NCBI RefSeq assembly: GCF_014041915.1
Contig: NZ_CP059472.1
Span: 558,001 to 622,000 of the forward strand
Reading direction: 5' to 3'
From: Marnyiella aurantia
Lineage (GTDB): Bacteria; Bacteroidota; Bacteroidia; Flavobacteriales; Weeksellaceae
Length of the DNA stretch: 64,000 nt
The translations under genes were made by a program, and so were the position numbers. Below the pieces are notes generated by a model that worked only from the letters and a program-made list of their open reading frames with translations, had not been told where the DNA came from and did not search any database. Of the stretch, positions 33,616 through 42,303 are shown one piece after another. How positions within the stretch are numbered: position 1 is the first letter of the stretch; each line of letters starts with the position of its first letter.

Positions 33616-34296
33616 TTAAGCTACGATGAGTTTGTAACCAATTCCTTTAAGTGTCTGGATCGCGTTAAGTCCCAATTTCTCCCGCAACCGGCGTATATGG
33701 ACATCAATCGTCCTTTCCCCAACTACAACGTCACTGCCCCAAACCTGATCCAGTATTTCTTCTCGTTTGAAAACTTTGTCCGTGTTGGAGGCCAGCAGGT
33801 AAAGAAGGTCAAACTCCTTTTTTGGCAAAAGAAAAGCCTGGCCGTTTCGTGACACCTTAAAGTTGTCTCTGTCTATAACAAGATCTCCAACCTCGATCAG
33901 CTTTGCTTTTTCACTTACGTGGGAAGTTAACTGCAGCAGCGCATTTACTTTGGAAATGAGAACTTTTGGCTTGATGATTTTTACAATATAATCATTTCCG
34001 CCGGCCTGATATCCTGCCAACTGCGAAAATTCTTCACTGCGTGCGGACAGAAAAACAATGAGTGTTTTCTGAAGAGATTTAATCTGTCTGAGTTCCTGGC
34101 ATGTTTCAATTCCGTCTTTTCCGGGCATCATGACATCCAAAAGAATCAGGTCCGGCACCAGTTTGCGGGCTATCTCAATACCTTCTTCACCACTACTGGC
34201 AGTAACCACCTCATAACCTTCCTTTTCAAGGTTATAAGACAGGATTTCCAGGATGTCCTGTTCATCATCAATCAGTAAAATTTTTTTAGTACTCAT
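33616..34296 (-). CDS. PhoB/OmpR-family response regulator
   Basis: 226-aa regulator: a receiver domain (about 1-120) with acidic pocket D10/D11, phospho-acceptor Asp54 (LILLDVMMPGKDG), Ser84 and Lys106, then an OmpR/PhoB winged helix (about 130-226) with RTIDVHIRRLREKLG. The conserved Lys is normally followed by Pro; here the codon (33978-33976) reads ATC, giving K106-I107, an odd change next to the phosphorylation pocket. It is first in a two-gene unit with the kinase and divergent from a TonB receptor with a PhoB-like direct repeat in between. Confidence 0.9.
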   Translation of the reverse strand: MSTKKILLIDDEQDILEILSYNLEKEGYEVVTASSGEEGIEIARKLVPDLILLDVMMPGKDGIETCQELRQIKSLQKTLIVFLSARSEEFSQLAGYQAGGNDYIVKIIKPKVLISKVNALLQLTSHVSEKAKLIEVGDLVIDRDNFKVSRNGQAFLLPKKEFDLLYLLASNTDKVFKREEILDQVWGSDVVVGERTIDVHIRRLREKLGLNAIQTLKGIGYKLIVA

Positions 34297-34401
34297 CTTC
34301 AGCTTTTATCCTTTCAAAATTACTAAAAATTAATACGTGGCTTGGGTGGAGGGCCTTTATTCACGCAAAGTTAACATTCGCATCTAGGTGTTCATCATTT
34401 A

Positions 34402-34419
34402 TTAAAACAAACTTAAAAC
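34402..34419 (+). promoter_or_regulatory. PHO-box-like direct repeat before TonB receptor
   Basis: TTAAAAC occurs at 34402-34408 and again at 34413-34419: 7-bp repeats separated by 4 bp, an 11-bp period, which is the geometry of OmpR/PhoB-family sites. A -7-like GACCTTTG is at 34450-34457, placing the repeat about 45-62 bp upstream of the likely start. The intergenic region also serves the divergent response-regulator gene. Confidence 0.5.
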
Positions 34420-34488
34420 TGCGTATACAGCATTTCGACGAGTTCAGAAGACCTTTGCACTGAAAGAAAAACAAGTTAAAACCAAGAA

Positions 34489-37029
34489 ATGAAAATCACT
34501 AAACTAAGTGCAGGAGTAATGTTCCTTTTGGGAACCGCACAGGCACTTTCCGGCCAGCAGGCTCCGAATGACTCGCTTAAGAAAGAGAAAGAGATCGAAG
34601 GTGTAGTCCTTCGCGGCAGCATAAAAAAAGGTGCTGAAAGCAACCTGATCAGCCTGCAGCGAAAATCGGCTGAAGTAATAGAAAGAGTTGGCGCTGTACA
34701 GTTGGAGAAGCAAGGCGTCAGCGACGTATCAGTGGCAGTAACCAAAGCGACCGGCGCTCAAAAACAGGAAGGCAGCGGTCAGGTTTTCATTCGCGGACTG
34801 GGCGACAGAAGTAACTCTACAACTATGAATGGTCTGCCTATCCCATCCAATGACCCGGCTTATAAAAATATTGACCTCGGCATCGTAAAGACAGATATGA
34901 TTGATTTCGTAGGACTCGAAAAAGTATACAATCCCAGACTTTGGGGCGATATGGCCGGGGCCAATGTGGACATCGTGTCTAAAATATACACCGGAAAGCC
35001 TTATTTTAAAGTAAATATAGGTTCATCGGTTAATTTTAATGCGTTTTCCAAGCCTAACTTTTACCTACAGAACGGGCCGGACTATCTGGGCTTTAAGCAA
35101 ATTAACAAACCCAAAAATGCTAAAATTGCCCAATTCGGTTACGCCTTTAATACAGGCTGGCAGAACGAAGAAACATTTACTCCCATCAATTCATCCCTTG
35201 GGGTGGACTTTGGCAGGTCTTTCACAATTGGCGAAGAAGGTAAACTGAGTGTTTTCGGATTCGGCAACTTTGACAATGATTACAATTTTACTGAAGGCAT
35301 CGTACGTTCAGTTGATAATTCGGGAGCACCATTAAAAGACCTATTGGGTCAGGAATTTACCTACGATACCAACACAACCGGTTTGCTGAACCTAAATTAC
35401 CGCATCAACAGCAATCATACTGTAAAAGCGACCACCAACTATATACATACTACTGAGCAGAAACTCGGATTTTACGAAGGCTATATTCGGGACACCAATG
35501 AGGATCGCGCAAATGAAACTGCCCACCTTAGGAGGGCTGCCTACAAAACCAATGACCTGTGGATTAACCAGGTGGCAGGTGAGCACCGCATTACCGAACC
35601 TCTTAAACTTTCGTGGAATGTTGGCTACAACCGCCTGGACAGCAGAAGACCCGACAGACAGCAAAACATCTCGGTTCAAAACAGGAACACCGGTTTATAT
35701 CACTTTATTGCCGGAAATGCCGGTGCAAATCACAGGTATTTCGACCGGTTACTGGAGAATGATTATGTGGGCAATATTCACGGAGACTATCAGCTAAATG
35801 ACATGCTGAAGTTTACAGTAGGATATCGGGGTCGTTTCAAGGATTCTGATTTCCGAGCTACACAGTACAATTTTCGTGTAAAACTGGCACCGGGAAATTA
35901 TTATGTAACTCCCGAAGATTATGGTGCATTCTTTAACTATGACAATTACCAGTCAGGTGCATTCTTCGACATCAGAACTTTCCGCGGAATTGTTGGTGCC
36001 GACGAGATGGCCCTGGTTCCACAATATTATCAGTCTGAAGTGATGAATCACGGTGCCTTTGCCAATGCTGAATTTAAAGCAGGCGAAAAGCTGACTGCCC
36101 AGCTGGGTGTAAGCTACGAAAACCTGCAGCAGTCGATTCTGTATAATACAAGTATCCAGGACGGTGATGTAGATAAGAACTATTCTAAGATTCTGCCTGC
36201 GCTGAACGTGAAATACAGTCTGAACGACCTGCACAACCTCCGACTCTCCGCATCAAAGACCTATACCACCCCACTTCTGCTGGAAGTTGCCCCTTTTGAA
36301 TACGAAGATATAGATGAACTCAGCTTTGGAAATACCGACCTGAACCCGGCAGATAATTACAATCTGGACATTAAATGGGAATGGTTCCCTAAAAGAGGCG
36401 AACTGATATCAGCCACAGTATTTGGTAAATACATTACAGATCCCATTTCCAGGGTGACTGTAAACTCCTCCTCCAATTCAGTTTCGTTTGTTAATACTGG
36501 CGACAGCGGAATGATCTTCGGTGTAGAGGCCGAATTCAGAAAAGATCTGTATACACACGGAAATTCAAGACTGTACACGTTTATGAATGCCACTTATCTG
36601 AACACAGAACAGAAACTGGATGCCGGGAAGGTAGACAGGGAAAACCCAAACTCCAGGGTTGCTGTCTCATTTATCAGCACAAAAGACAAAATGCAGGGCG
36701 CTTCCGATTTTCTTGCCAACGTTAACCTTGGCTGGGAGCAGAAGTGGAACCGTAACACAATGGATGTGGTACTCTCCCTCTCTCATATTTCGGATAATAT
36801 TTATGCCTTGGGTTATGAAAGCAAAGGAAACCTGGTAGACAAATCCGTGAACCTTCTGGACGCTACGGTAAGGTTCTCCCTGAATAACGGTCTGGGCATT
36901 TCGGCCAGTGCAAAAAATTTACTCAACACAAACTTCACCCGCGTTCAGGCCAACGGCAACGGTGATGTAGTGGTAAGGGACTACAAAAAAGGAATCAGCG
37001 CCGGAATCGGTATATCCTATCAGTTTTAA
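34489..37029 (+). CDS. TonB-dependent outer-membrane receptor (two-component-linked)
   Basis: 846-aa outer-membrane receptor. It has a signal peptide (about 1-22), a short N-terminal segment with a TonB-box-like EIEGVVLRG, a plug domain (about 60-175, with VFIRGLGDRSNSTTMNGLP) and a 22-strand-type barrel ending in an aromatic residue (SYQF). It lacks the carboxypeptidase-like repeat found in SusC proteins and has no SusD neighbour, so it is not a standard glycan importer. A surface lipoprotein gene follows after 35 bp. The substrate is unknown; context suggests a nutrient sensed by the adjacent kinase. Confidence 0.88.
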   Translation: MKITKLSAGVMFLLGTAQALSGQQAPNDSLKKEKEIEGVVLRGSIKKGAESNLISLQRKSAEVIERVGAVQLEKQGVSDVSVAVTKATGAQKQEGSGQVFIRGLGDRSNSTTMNGLPIPSNDPAYKNIDLGIVKTDMIDFVGLEKVYNPRLWGDMAGANVDIVSKIYTGKPYFKVNIGSSVNFNAFSKPNFYLQNGPDYLGFKQINKPKNAKIAQFGYAFNTGWQNEETFTPINSSLGVDFGRSFTIGEEGKLSVFGFGNFDNDYNFTEGIVRSVDNSGAPLKDLLGQEFTYDTNTTGLLNLNYRINSNHTVKATTNYIHTTEQKLGFYEGYIRDTNEDRANETAHLRRAAYKTNDLWINQVAGEHRITEPLKLSWNVGYNRLDSRRPDRQQNISVQNRNTGLYHFIAGNAGANHRYFDRLLENDYVGNIHGDYQLNDMLKFTVGYRGRFKDSDFRATQYNFRVKLAPGNYYVTPEDYGAFFNYDNYQSGAFFDIRTFRGIVGADEMALVPQYYQSEVMNHGAFANAEFKAGEKLTAQLGVSYENLQQSILYNTSIQDGDVDKNYSKILPALNVKYSLNDLHNLRLSASKTYTTPLLLEVAPFEYEDIDELSFGNTDLNPADNYNLDIKWEWFPKRGELISATVFGKYITDPISRVTVNSSSNSVSFVNTGDSGMIFGVEAEFRKDLYTHGNSRLYTFMNATYLNTEQKLDAGKVDRENPNSRVAVSFISTKDKMQGASDFLANVNLGWEQKWNRNTMDVVLSLSHISDNIYALGYESKGNLVDKSVNLLDATVRFSLNNGLGISASAKNLLNTNFTRVQANGNGDVVVRDYKKGISAGIGISYQF

Positions 37030-37064
37030 AATTAAAACCAAAATAATCTAAAAAAAGTTTTACT

Positions 37065-38246
37065 ATGAAAAAGAACAATCTGAAAGTAATGGCAGCAGCA
37101 CTTATTCTGAGCACCAGCACATTGGCAGTGCAGTCCTGCAGCAATGACGACGATCCCATAATCACTTCACCTGCAGGAAGTTTTGAACCGGGCAATTTCA
37201 AAGGAGAAATCACTTCAGGAAATGTGGTTACCCTGGATCCCTCTAAAGTCTATAAACTTACCGGCGCGGTAAGCGTAAAAGAAGGCGGCAAGCTGATCAT
37301 TCCTGCCGGAACAAGAATTGAGGCCACAGGCGGAACATCAGCCTATATTACAGTGGAACAGGGCGGACAAATCTTTGCCAACGGTACTGCCGCTGCTCCT
37401 GTAGTATTTACGGCATCCAATGCTACTCCCGGTGCCTGGGGAGGTGTTGTTATCTGCGGACGCGCACCAATAAATAAAGGAACCACAGCAATGTCTGAAG
37501 TAGGAAATGCAACATACGGCGGAACCATAGCCAATGATAACTCCGGCGTGCTGAACTTCGTGCGAATAGAATATGCCGGAGCCATCTTCACCGCTGAAAA
37601 AGAGTTTAACGGACTTTCTCTGTTCGCAGTGGGCAATGGTACTCAAATAAACAATCTGGCTGTTGTAAACGGTTCGGATGACGGCATTGAATTCTTTGGC
37701 GGAACTGTAAATGCAACCAATATCCTTTCTGTAGGTAATGAAGATGATGCTTTCGACTGGACAGAAGGCTGGAACGGTACTGTAAGCGGAGTTTATACCA
37801 AAAGAAGAGCGGACAATACAGGGAATAGAGGGATTGAAGCGGATAACAATTCAAACAACAGAGATGCAAACCCAAGATCGAACCCTACAATCAAGAACGC
37901 AACATTCATAGGCGCACTTACAGGTGAGGCTGACGGGATAAAGCTTAGAGAGGGAACCTATGCAACAATAGACAATGTTGTTCTTTCGGGCTGGAAAACC
38001 GGTATCAATGTAGAACATGACCAGTCCGTGACCTTCTTCAACGGTGGTGGCAAAATTACCAACGTCAAATTTGACAATGTACAAACCGAAGCATCAGCGA
38101 AAGCTACGGCGGTAGGTACCACTCCTGGTGTTACTGTGCCGGTACTTCCGGGCACATTTACTGTAAATGCTGCAGCTACAGGAGCAGGAGGAAGCAACGG
38201 GACAGGACTCCCGTCATGGGCTACAGGCTGGAGCGGACTGTTTTAA
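37065..38246 (+). CDS. Right-handed beta-helix surface lipoprotein
   Basis: 393-aa lipoprotein. The signal peptide ends at a Cys (about 26) followed by SNDDDP, the acidic pattern associated with surface export of lipoproteins in Bacteroidetes. The rest is Gly/Asn/Val-rich with regularly spaced short strands (GGKLIIPAGTRIEATGG, a GGVVICGRAPINKG segment, later NNLAVVNGSDDGIEFFGG), as in a parallel beta-helix. There are no catalytic residues of pectate lyase type. Such proteins are sometimes mislabelled multidrug transporter. It probably works with the TonB receptor as a substrate-binding or lid partner (inferred). Confidence 0.78.
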   Translation: MKKNNLKVMAAALILSTSTLAVQSCSNDDDPIITSPAGSFEPGNFKGEITSGNVVTLDPSKVYKLTGAVSVKEGGKLIIPAGTRIEATGGTSAYITVEQGGQIFANGTAAAPVVFTASNATPGAWGGVVICGRAPINKGTTAMSEVGNATYGGTIANDNSGVLNFVRIEYAGAIFTAEKEFNGLSLFAVGNGTQINNLAVVNGSDDGIEFFGGTVNATNILSVGNEDDAFDWTEGWNGTVSGVYTKRRADNTGNRGIEADNNSNNRDANPRSNPTIKNATFIGALTGEADGIKLREGTYATIDNVVLSGWKTGINVEHDQSVTFFNGGGKITNVKFDNVQTEASAKATAVGTTPGVTVPVLPGTFTVNAAATGAGGSNGTGLPSWATGWSGLF

Positions 38247-38278
38247 CGAACTTTTTTTCTTTCATTCATATCACCAAG

Positions 38279-38303
38279 ACACCGGAACATCCGGTGTTTT
38301 TTC
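38279..38303 (+). terminator. Terminator after the beta-helix lipoprotein
   Basis: ACACCGGA-ACA-TCCGGTGT (38279-38297) is followed by TTTTTT. It lies 33 bp after the stop codon. Confidence 0.85.
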
Positions 38304-38363
38304 GTTTTAAACAGAATCCTATATTAACTTTTTCGGCTCCAATGTTAATTTAATATGAATCTT

Positions 38364-38394
38364 TTGTTAATTCAACAATAATTATCTTACTTTG
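38364..38394 (+). promoter_or_regulatory. Promoter of the TonB-C-like gene
   Basis: A TTG at 38364-38366 and TTACTTTG at 38387-38394 are separated by 20 bp, close to the Bacteroidetes -33/-7 layout. GTTAATT occurs at 38344-38350 and 38366-38372, exactly 22 bp apart (two helical turns), and may be a regulator site. Confidence 0.45.
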
Positions 38395-38430
38395 AATTAA
38401 TAAATATGCAGGACCCAAAATAAATGAAAT

Positions 38431-38814
38431 ATGAAAAAGAGAATGATTAAAACAGCAGCGCTGGTAACTTTACTGTTATTGGGCTTTGCAGGATCTGTAA
38501 AAGCACAGCAAAATAATTTAATTGAGGAAGTCAGGATATCAAATAATGAAGATTTTACACAACTCAGGAACATAATACAGCAGAATTTCGATTTTGCTGA
38601 TGCACAACTTACCGAAGGCACAACTAATACCGTAGTGAAGTTTGAAATTTCGGCTACCGGGAAAATCGAAAACGTACATGCCGAAAGCAGCTGCAAATAC
38701 ATCAACAAAAACCTTGAAAATGCATTAAGTGACCTGCAGTTCCGGTTTAAGGGACAGCGCGAAAGAACGTATATTTATGTGTTGCCGGTTCAGATCGCCA
38801 TAGCCTCCCGCTAG
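38431..38814 (+). CDS. Secreted TonB C-terminal-like protein
   Basis: 127-aa periplasmic protein with a signal peptide (about 1-25, ending VKAQQ). The remainder resembles the TonB C-terminal fold: TNTVVKFEISATGKIENVHA, then a Cys-containing helix start (SSCKYINKNLENAL) and a final strand pair (FRFKGQ, TYIYVLPVQIAI). It lacks the N-terminal membrane anchor and Pro-rich spacer of a true TonB, so it may modulate rather than energise transport. It follows the TonB receptor/lipoprotein pair but has its own promoter. Function inferred from fold only. Confidence 0.65.
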   Translation: MKKRMIKTAALVTLLLLGFAGSVKAQQNNLIEEVRISNNEDFTQLRNIIQQNFDFADAQLTEGTTNTVVKFEISATGKIENVHAESSCKYINKNLENALSDLQFRFKGQRERTYIYVLPVQIAIASR

Positions 38815-38837
38815 ATATTTTGATGATGAGAAAAACG

Positions 38838-38863
38838 AAACCGGCTCCCAGGGGAACCGGTTT
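38838..38863. terminator. Bidirectional terminator
   Basis: AAACCGG (38838-38844) pairs with CCGGTTT (38857-38863), between the TonB-C-like gene and the convergent hemL gene. Confidence 0.7.
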
Positions 38864-38865
38864 TA

Positions 38866-40155
38866 TTATTTGTTTGAGTATTCAAAACTTTGAACAGCCT
38901 CCAGAGTTCGATTGATTTCCTCCTCTTTCACTGCATCACTGATGAAATAGGTTTCGTAGCCACTTGGCGGCAGGTAGATTCCGTTTTTCAGCATATGATG
39001 GAAGAAATTGTTAAAAAGCGAATGGTTGGCACGTTGCGCCTCATCAAAATCTGAAACAGCGGCAATATGGAAAAAAACGCTCATCATAGAACCTTTCCTG
39101 TTAATTCGGTGTTGAATATCCTTACTGTTCAGTATCTTACCAATTTCAAAATCAAGGGTTTCCGTTGTTTTGTTGATGCGGTCGTAGAAACCGGCATCAT
39201 TTTTTATAAGCTTAAGCGTTTCCAATCCTGCACGCATGGCCAATGGATTTCCGCTTAAGGTTCCGGCCTGATATACCGCACCTTTAGGTGCCAAATGGTC
39301 CATAATCTCATTCCTTCCCGCAAAAGCTCCTACCGGAAGTCCACCGCCTATCACCTTTCCGTAAGTCACCAGGTCCGCTTTTACGCCAAACGCCTCCTGC
39401 GCACCACCGAAAGCCAGTCTGAAACCGGTCATTACTTCATCGAAAATCAATAAGGCACCATTTGCATCACATACCTTTCTCAGTTCCTGCAGGAAATTAT
39501 TTTCAGGTAAAACGCAGCCCATATTCCCAGCCACAGGTTCAATGATCACTGCGGCTATTTCACCTTCGTTATGTCGGAAAAGATCCTGAACCTGCTCAAT
39601 ATCGTTATAACGTGCAAGTAAAGTATCCCTGGCTGTTCCCTGGGTGATCCCCGGTGAATTCGGATTGCCGAAAGTTACCGCACCGCTTCCCGCTTTAATC
39701 AGGAAAGAATCGGAATGTCCATGATAACATCCTTCGAACTTTACGATTTTATCTCTCTGCGTAAAACCTCTGGCCAAACGGACCGCACTCATACAGGCTT
39801 CGGTTCCGGAAGATACCATACGGATCTGCTCTACATTGGGAACATTATTCACTATGAATCTGGCGACTTCAGTCTCCAATTCTGTAGGTGTACCAAAGGA
39901 AAATCCTTTCTCAGCCTGCTTCTGGATCGCCTCCAGAACTACCGGATGGGTATGGCCTACAATCGCAGGTCCCCAGGAATTGATATAATCTATATAAGTA
40001 CGGCCGTCTTCATCTGTAAGATAAGCTCCTTTTGCAGATTTCATAAAGACTGGCACTCCACCCACAGATTTGAAAGCACGGACGGGCGAATTAACGCCGC
40101 CCGGAATATAGCGCTGCGCTTCGGTAAAAAGCGCAGAACTTCTTTGATATATCAT
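38866..40155 (-). CDS. hemL: Glutamate-1-semialdehyde 2,1-aminomutase
   Basis: 429-aa cytosolic PLP enzyme that converts glutamate-1-semialdehyde to 5-aminolevulinate in the C5 route of tetrapyrrole (heme) synthesis. Class III aminotransferase landmarks are visible: the substrate region [12 protein letters not shown], the cofactor loop [27 protein letters not shown] with the Asp that contacts PLP, and the Schiff-base Lys in [14 protein letters not shown]. Length is normal. The gene appears monocistronic; the downstream minus-strand neighbour begins upstream at 41245. Confidence 0.96.
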   Translation of the reverse strand: MIYQRSSALFTEAQRYIPGGVNSPVRAFKSVGGVPVFMKSAKGAYLTDEDGRTYIDYINSWGPAIVGHTHPVVLEAIQKQAEKGFSFGTPTELETEVARFIVNNVPNVEQIRMVSSGTEACMSAVRLARGFTQRDKIVKFEGCYHGHSDSFLIKAGSGAVTFGNPNSPGITQGTARDTLLARYNDIEQVQDLFRHNEGEIAAVIIEPVAGNMGCVLPENNFLQELRKVCDANGALLIFDEVMTGFRLAFGGAQEAFGVKADLVTYGKVIGGGLPVGAFAGRNEIMDHLAPKGAVYQAGTLSGNPLAMRAGLETLKLIKNDAGFYDRINKTTETLDFEIGKILNSKDIQHRINRKGSMMSVFFHIAAVSDFDEAQRANHSLFNNFFHHMLKNGIYLPPSGYETYFISDAVKEEEINRTLEAVQSFEYSNK

Positions 40156-40192
40156 CAGTTTATTTTTAAGTAATGTGAAAAGGGCCTCTCAA

Positions 40193-41245
40193 CTATCTTG
40201 GCTTGCGTCCCTGCAGGAATACAAGGTCTCCGGCACGGACCTTCTTACCGTCTTCCATACGGTTTTTGGCCAAAAGTTTATCCAGCCTTACGCCGAATTT
40301 CTGGGCGATAGCATGCATATCTTCGCCAACCTCGGCTTTATAGGCAGGAACATTTCCTTCGGCACTTTTAGACTCCAGAAAAACGATATCGTTCTGCTTC
40401 AGTTTGCCGCTGTTCATATCATTCCATTTCATCAGGCGGCTTTCGCTGATGCCGAATTTATCAGCAATCTGCATAAGATCCATATCCGCCGGAACTACAA
40501 GGTATTTCATTCCGCCGTTGGGATGATTCTTGACCAGTACCTCCTTCAGAAGATCGCTGTTCTTCAGTTGCTGAACTTTCTTCTGTTGCGTTGCATAGGA
40601 TGTCTGCTCGTAACGTACCTTAATAGTTTTAGCCTGGCTGTCAGCCGTTGACTTCCGGCCTGGGTTCATCTGTGCCAGGAAAGTACGGTCGTCCTGTAGG
40701 GACGGATATCTGCTTAGCAAAGCTGCATAGACAGATTTGGAGTCGGTATTATCGTACTCGTAAAGTTTGTGTCTTTCTATGATTGAAAGAAGGATTTGGG
40801 CATATCTTGGATTAGTGGCGTAACCAGCCTTTTTCAGACCGTGCGCCCATCCCTTATAATCTTTGATGTCGAGTTTAAAAAGATTGACGTAGTATTTTCT
40901 TTCGGCCAGGAAGCGTGAATGGTCTTCGTAGCTTTGGCGCACATCCTCATAAACGCGGAAACATTCGTTTGGAGCATCATCATTATGCCTCATCGTTTTC
41001 CCCGTCCATTCATCCTTGCATTTAATTCCGAAATGGTTATTACCTTCCTTTGCAAGCCGGCTTTGTCCCGCACCGGTTTCCAGAAGTCCCTGTGCCAAGG
41101 TAATTGAGGCCGGAATTTTAAACTTTTCCATTTCCTCTACCGCATACGGTGCAAATCTTTGAATATATTGTTCGTCGGTGGTCCAGGTTTGGCCCTGAAT
41201 TTGTGATAAAATAATCAGTGCTAAAGCAATAAATATTTTTCTCAT
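40193..41245 (-). CDS. Glucosaminidase domain protein with two LysM repeats
   Basis: 350-aa exported peptidoglycan hydrolase. A signal peptide (about 1-20) is followed by a glucosaminidase (GH73-like) domain (about 25-165) with ITLAQGLLETGAGQSRLA, in which the Glu is the expected catalytic acid, and NNHFGIKC. After a Gln/Lys-rich linker come two LysM-like repeats (about 240-290 and 300-348; DMDLMQIADKFGISESRL and DMHAIAQKFGVRLDKL). It should cleave the glycan strand of peptidoglycan during growth or division. The upstream TTG at 41263 is rejected for ATG 41245. It follows the PLP enzyme gene by 19 bp. Confidence 0.9.
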   Translation of the reverse strand: MRKIFIALALIILSQIQGQTWTTDEQYIQRFAPYAVEEMEKFKIPASITLAQGLLETGAGQSRLAKEGNNHFGIKCKDEWTGKTMRHNDDAPNECFRVYEDVRQSYEDHSRFLAERKYYVNLFKLDIKDYKGWAHGLKKAGYATNPRYAQILLSIIERHKLYEYDNTDSKSVYAALLSRYPSLQDDRTFLAQMNPGRKSTADSQAKTIKVRYEQTSYATQQKKVQQLKNSDLLKEVLVKNHPNGGMKYLVVPADMDLMQIADKFGISESRLMKWNDMNSGKLKQNDIVFLESKSAEGNVPAYKAEVGEDMHAIAQKFGVRLDKLLAKNRMEDGKKVRAGDLVFLQGRKPR

Positions 41246-41264
41246 AAGCGGTTGTTTACTCAAC

Positions 41265-42176
41265 TTAATATGTTTTAATTAGTGGTCGGCCCTTCCTGCT
41301 CAGCAGGAGATTTGCCCCTTCTATACCCTGCATTCCACCTGTATGGAAAGCCAGAATTTTACTTCCTTTAGGAAAATATCCTGCTTCTATCAGGTCAAAA
41401 ATATGCTGCATCAGCTTGCCTGTATACACAGGGTCCAGCTGTATACCGTATTTCTCTGCAAAAACATTTATAAAACGAATATTTTCGTCAGTTATTTTGC
41501 CGTAAGCATCATTTATTCCGCTAATCAGCGTAAAATTTCTTTTACCTGAAAAACTTAATACAGACTCCTCAAGCGAGTTATCATTTACTGTCTTAAATCC
41601 CAAGATCTTCTGATTTGCTGTTGCAAACTTTGATATCCCGGCCACAGTACCGCCGGTGCCAACGGCGCAGCAAAGATAATCAAAACTTTTTGTTTGCTCA
41701 TTCAGCATGTGCTGGACGCCGTTTACAGCCAATTCATTGGTCCCTCCTTCCGGTATCACCACGGCTTCCGGAAATTCCTGCAGCAGCATTTCAGTCAGTT
41801 CCGGCTTGTTGCGGTATTGTTGTCTGGAAACAAACCGAAAGGTCATTCCCTTTGCCGCGGCGAAACTCAGTGTTGGGTTATCCTGCCATTTATCGGCTAG
41901 CTCATCACCACGTATAATTCCGGTTGTTGGTATATTTTCGCTGTTTCCCAGTGCACCAACTGCGGCAATATGGTTGGAAAAAGCTCCACCGAAAGTAATC
42001 AAACGTGGATTTGCCGGCTTCTGTGCCATATATCTGTTGATATTGTAGAAAAGTTTCCAGTATTTATTCCCTGAAATTTCAGGATGGATAAGATCTTCCC
42101 TTTTTATGAAAAGGCGCACATCGCTGTTTTCCAGAGGAATTTCGGTAATTGGGATGTCCGTTTCAGGAAAAATCAT
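41265..42176 (-). CDS. D-cysteine desulfhydrase / ACC deaminase family PLP enzyme
   Basis: 303-aa cytosolic PLP enzyme of the tryptophan-synthase-beta fold. The Schiff-base Lys is in SGNKYWKL, the carboxylate-binding loop is FGGAFSNHIAAVGALG, and the phosphate-binding glycines are in AVGTGGTVAG. The family includes 1-aminocyclopropane-1-carboxylate deaminase and D-cysteine desulfhydrase; in flavobacteria D-cysteine desulfhydrase-like activity is the safer guess. ATG 42176 is chosen over TTG 42203. A CAACTTTG box ends four bases upstream of this ATG, which again suggests a leaderless start. Confidence 0.85.
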   Translation of the reverse strand: MIFPETDIPITEIPLENSDVRLFIKREDLIHPEISGNKYWKLFYNINRYMAQKPANPRLITFGGAFSNHIAAVGALGNSENIPTTGIIRGDELADKWQDNPTLSFAAAKGMTFRFVSRQQYRNKPELTEMLLQEFPEAVVIPEGGTNELAVNGVQHMLNEQTKSFDYLCCAVGTGGTVAGISKFATANQKILGFKTVNDNSLEESVLSFSGKRNFTLISGINDAYGKITDENIRFINVFAEKYGIQLDPVYTGKLMQHIFDLIEAGYFPKGSKILAFHTGGMQGIEGANLLLSRKGRPLIKTY

Positions 42177-42303
42177 CCGGCAAAGTTGGGAAAAAGATTG
42201 CAATCAAAAAGAAAATAGAACGGAAATTGAAAAGTGCCGCTTCATGGAGACAACTGAATACTATTTAAACTTTAAGCTAAATTAGAGCTCGTAAATTAAG
42301 ATT

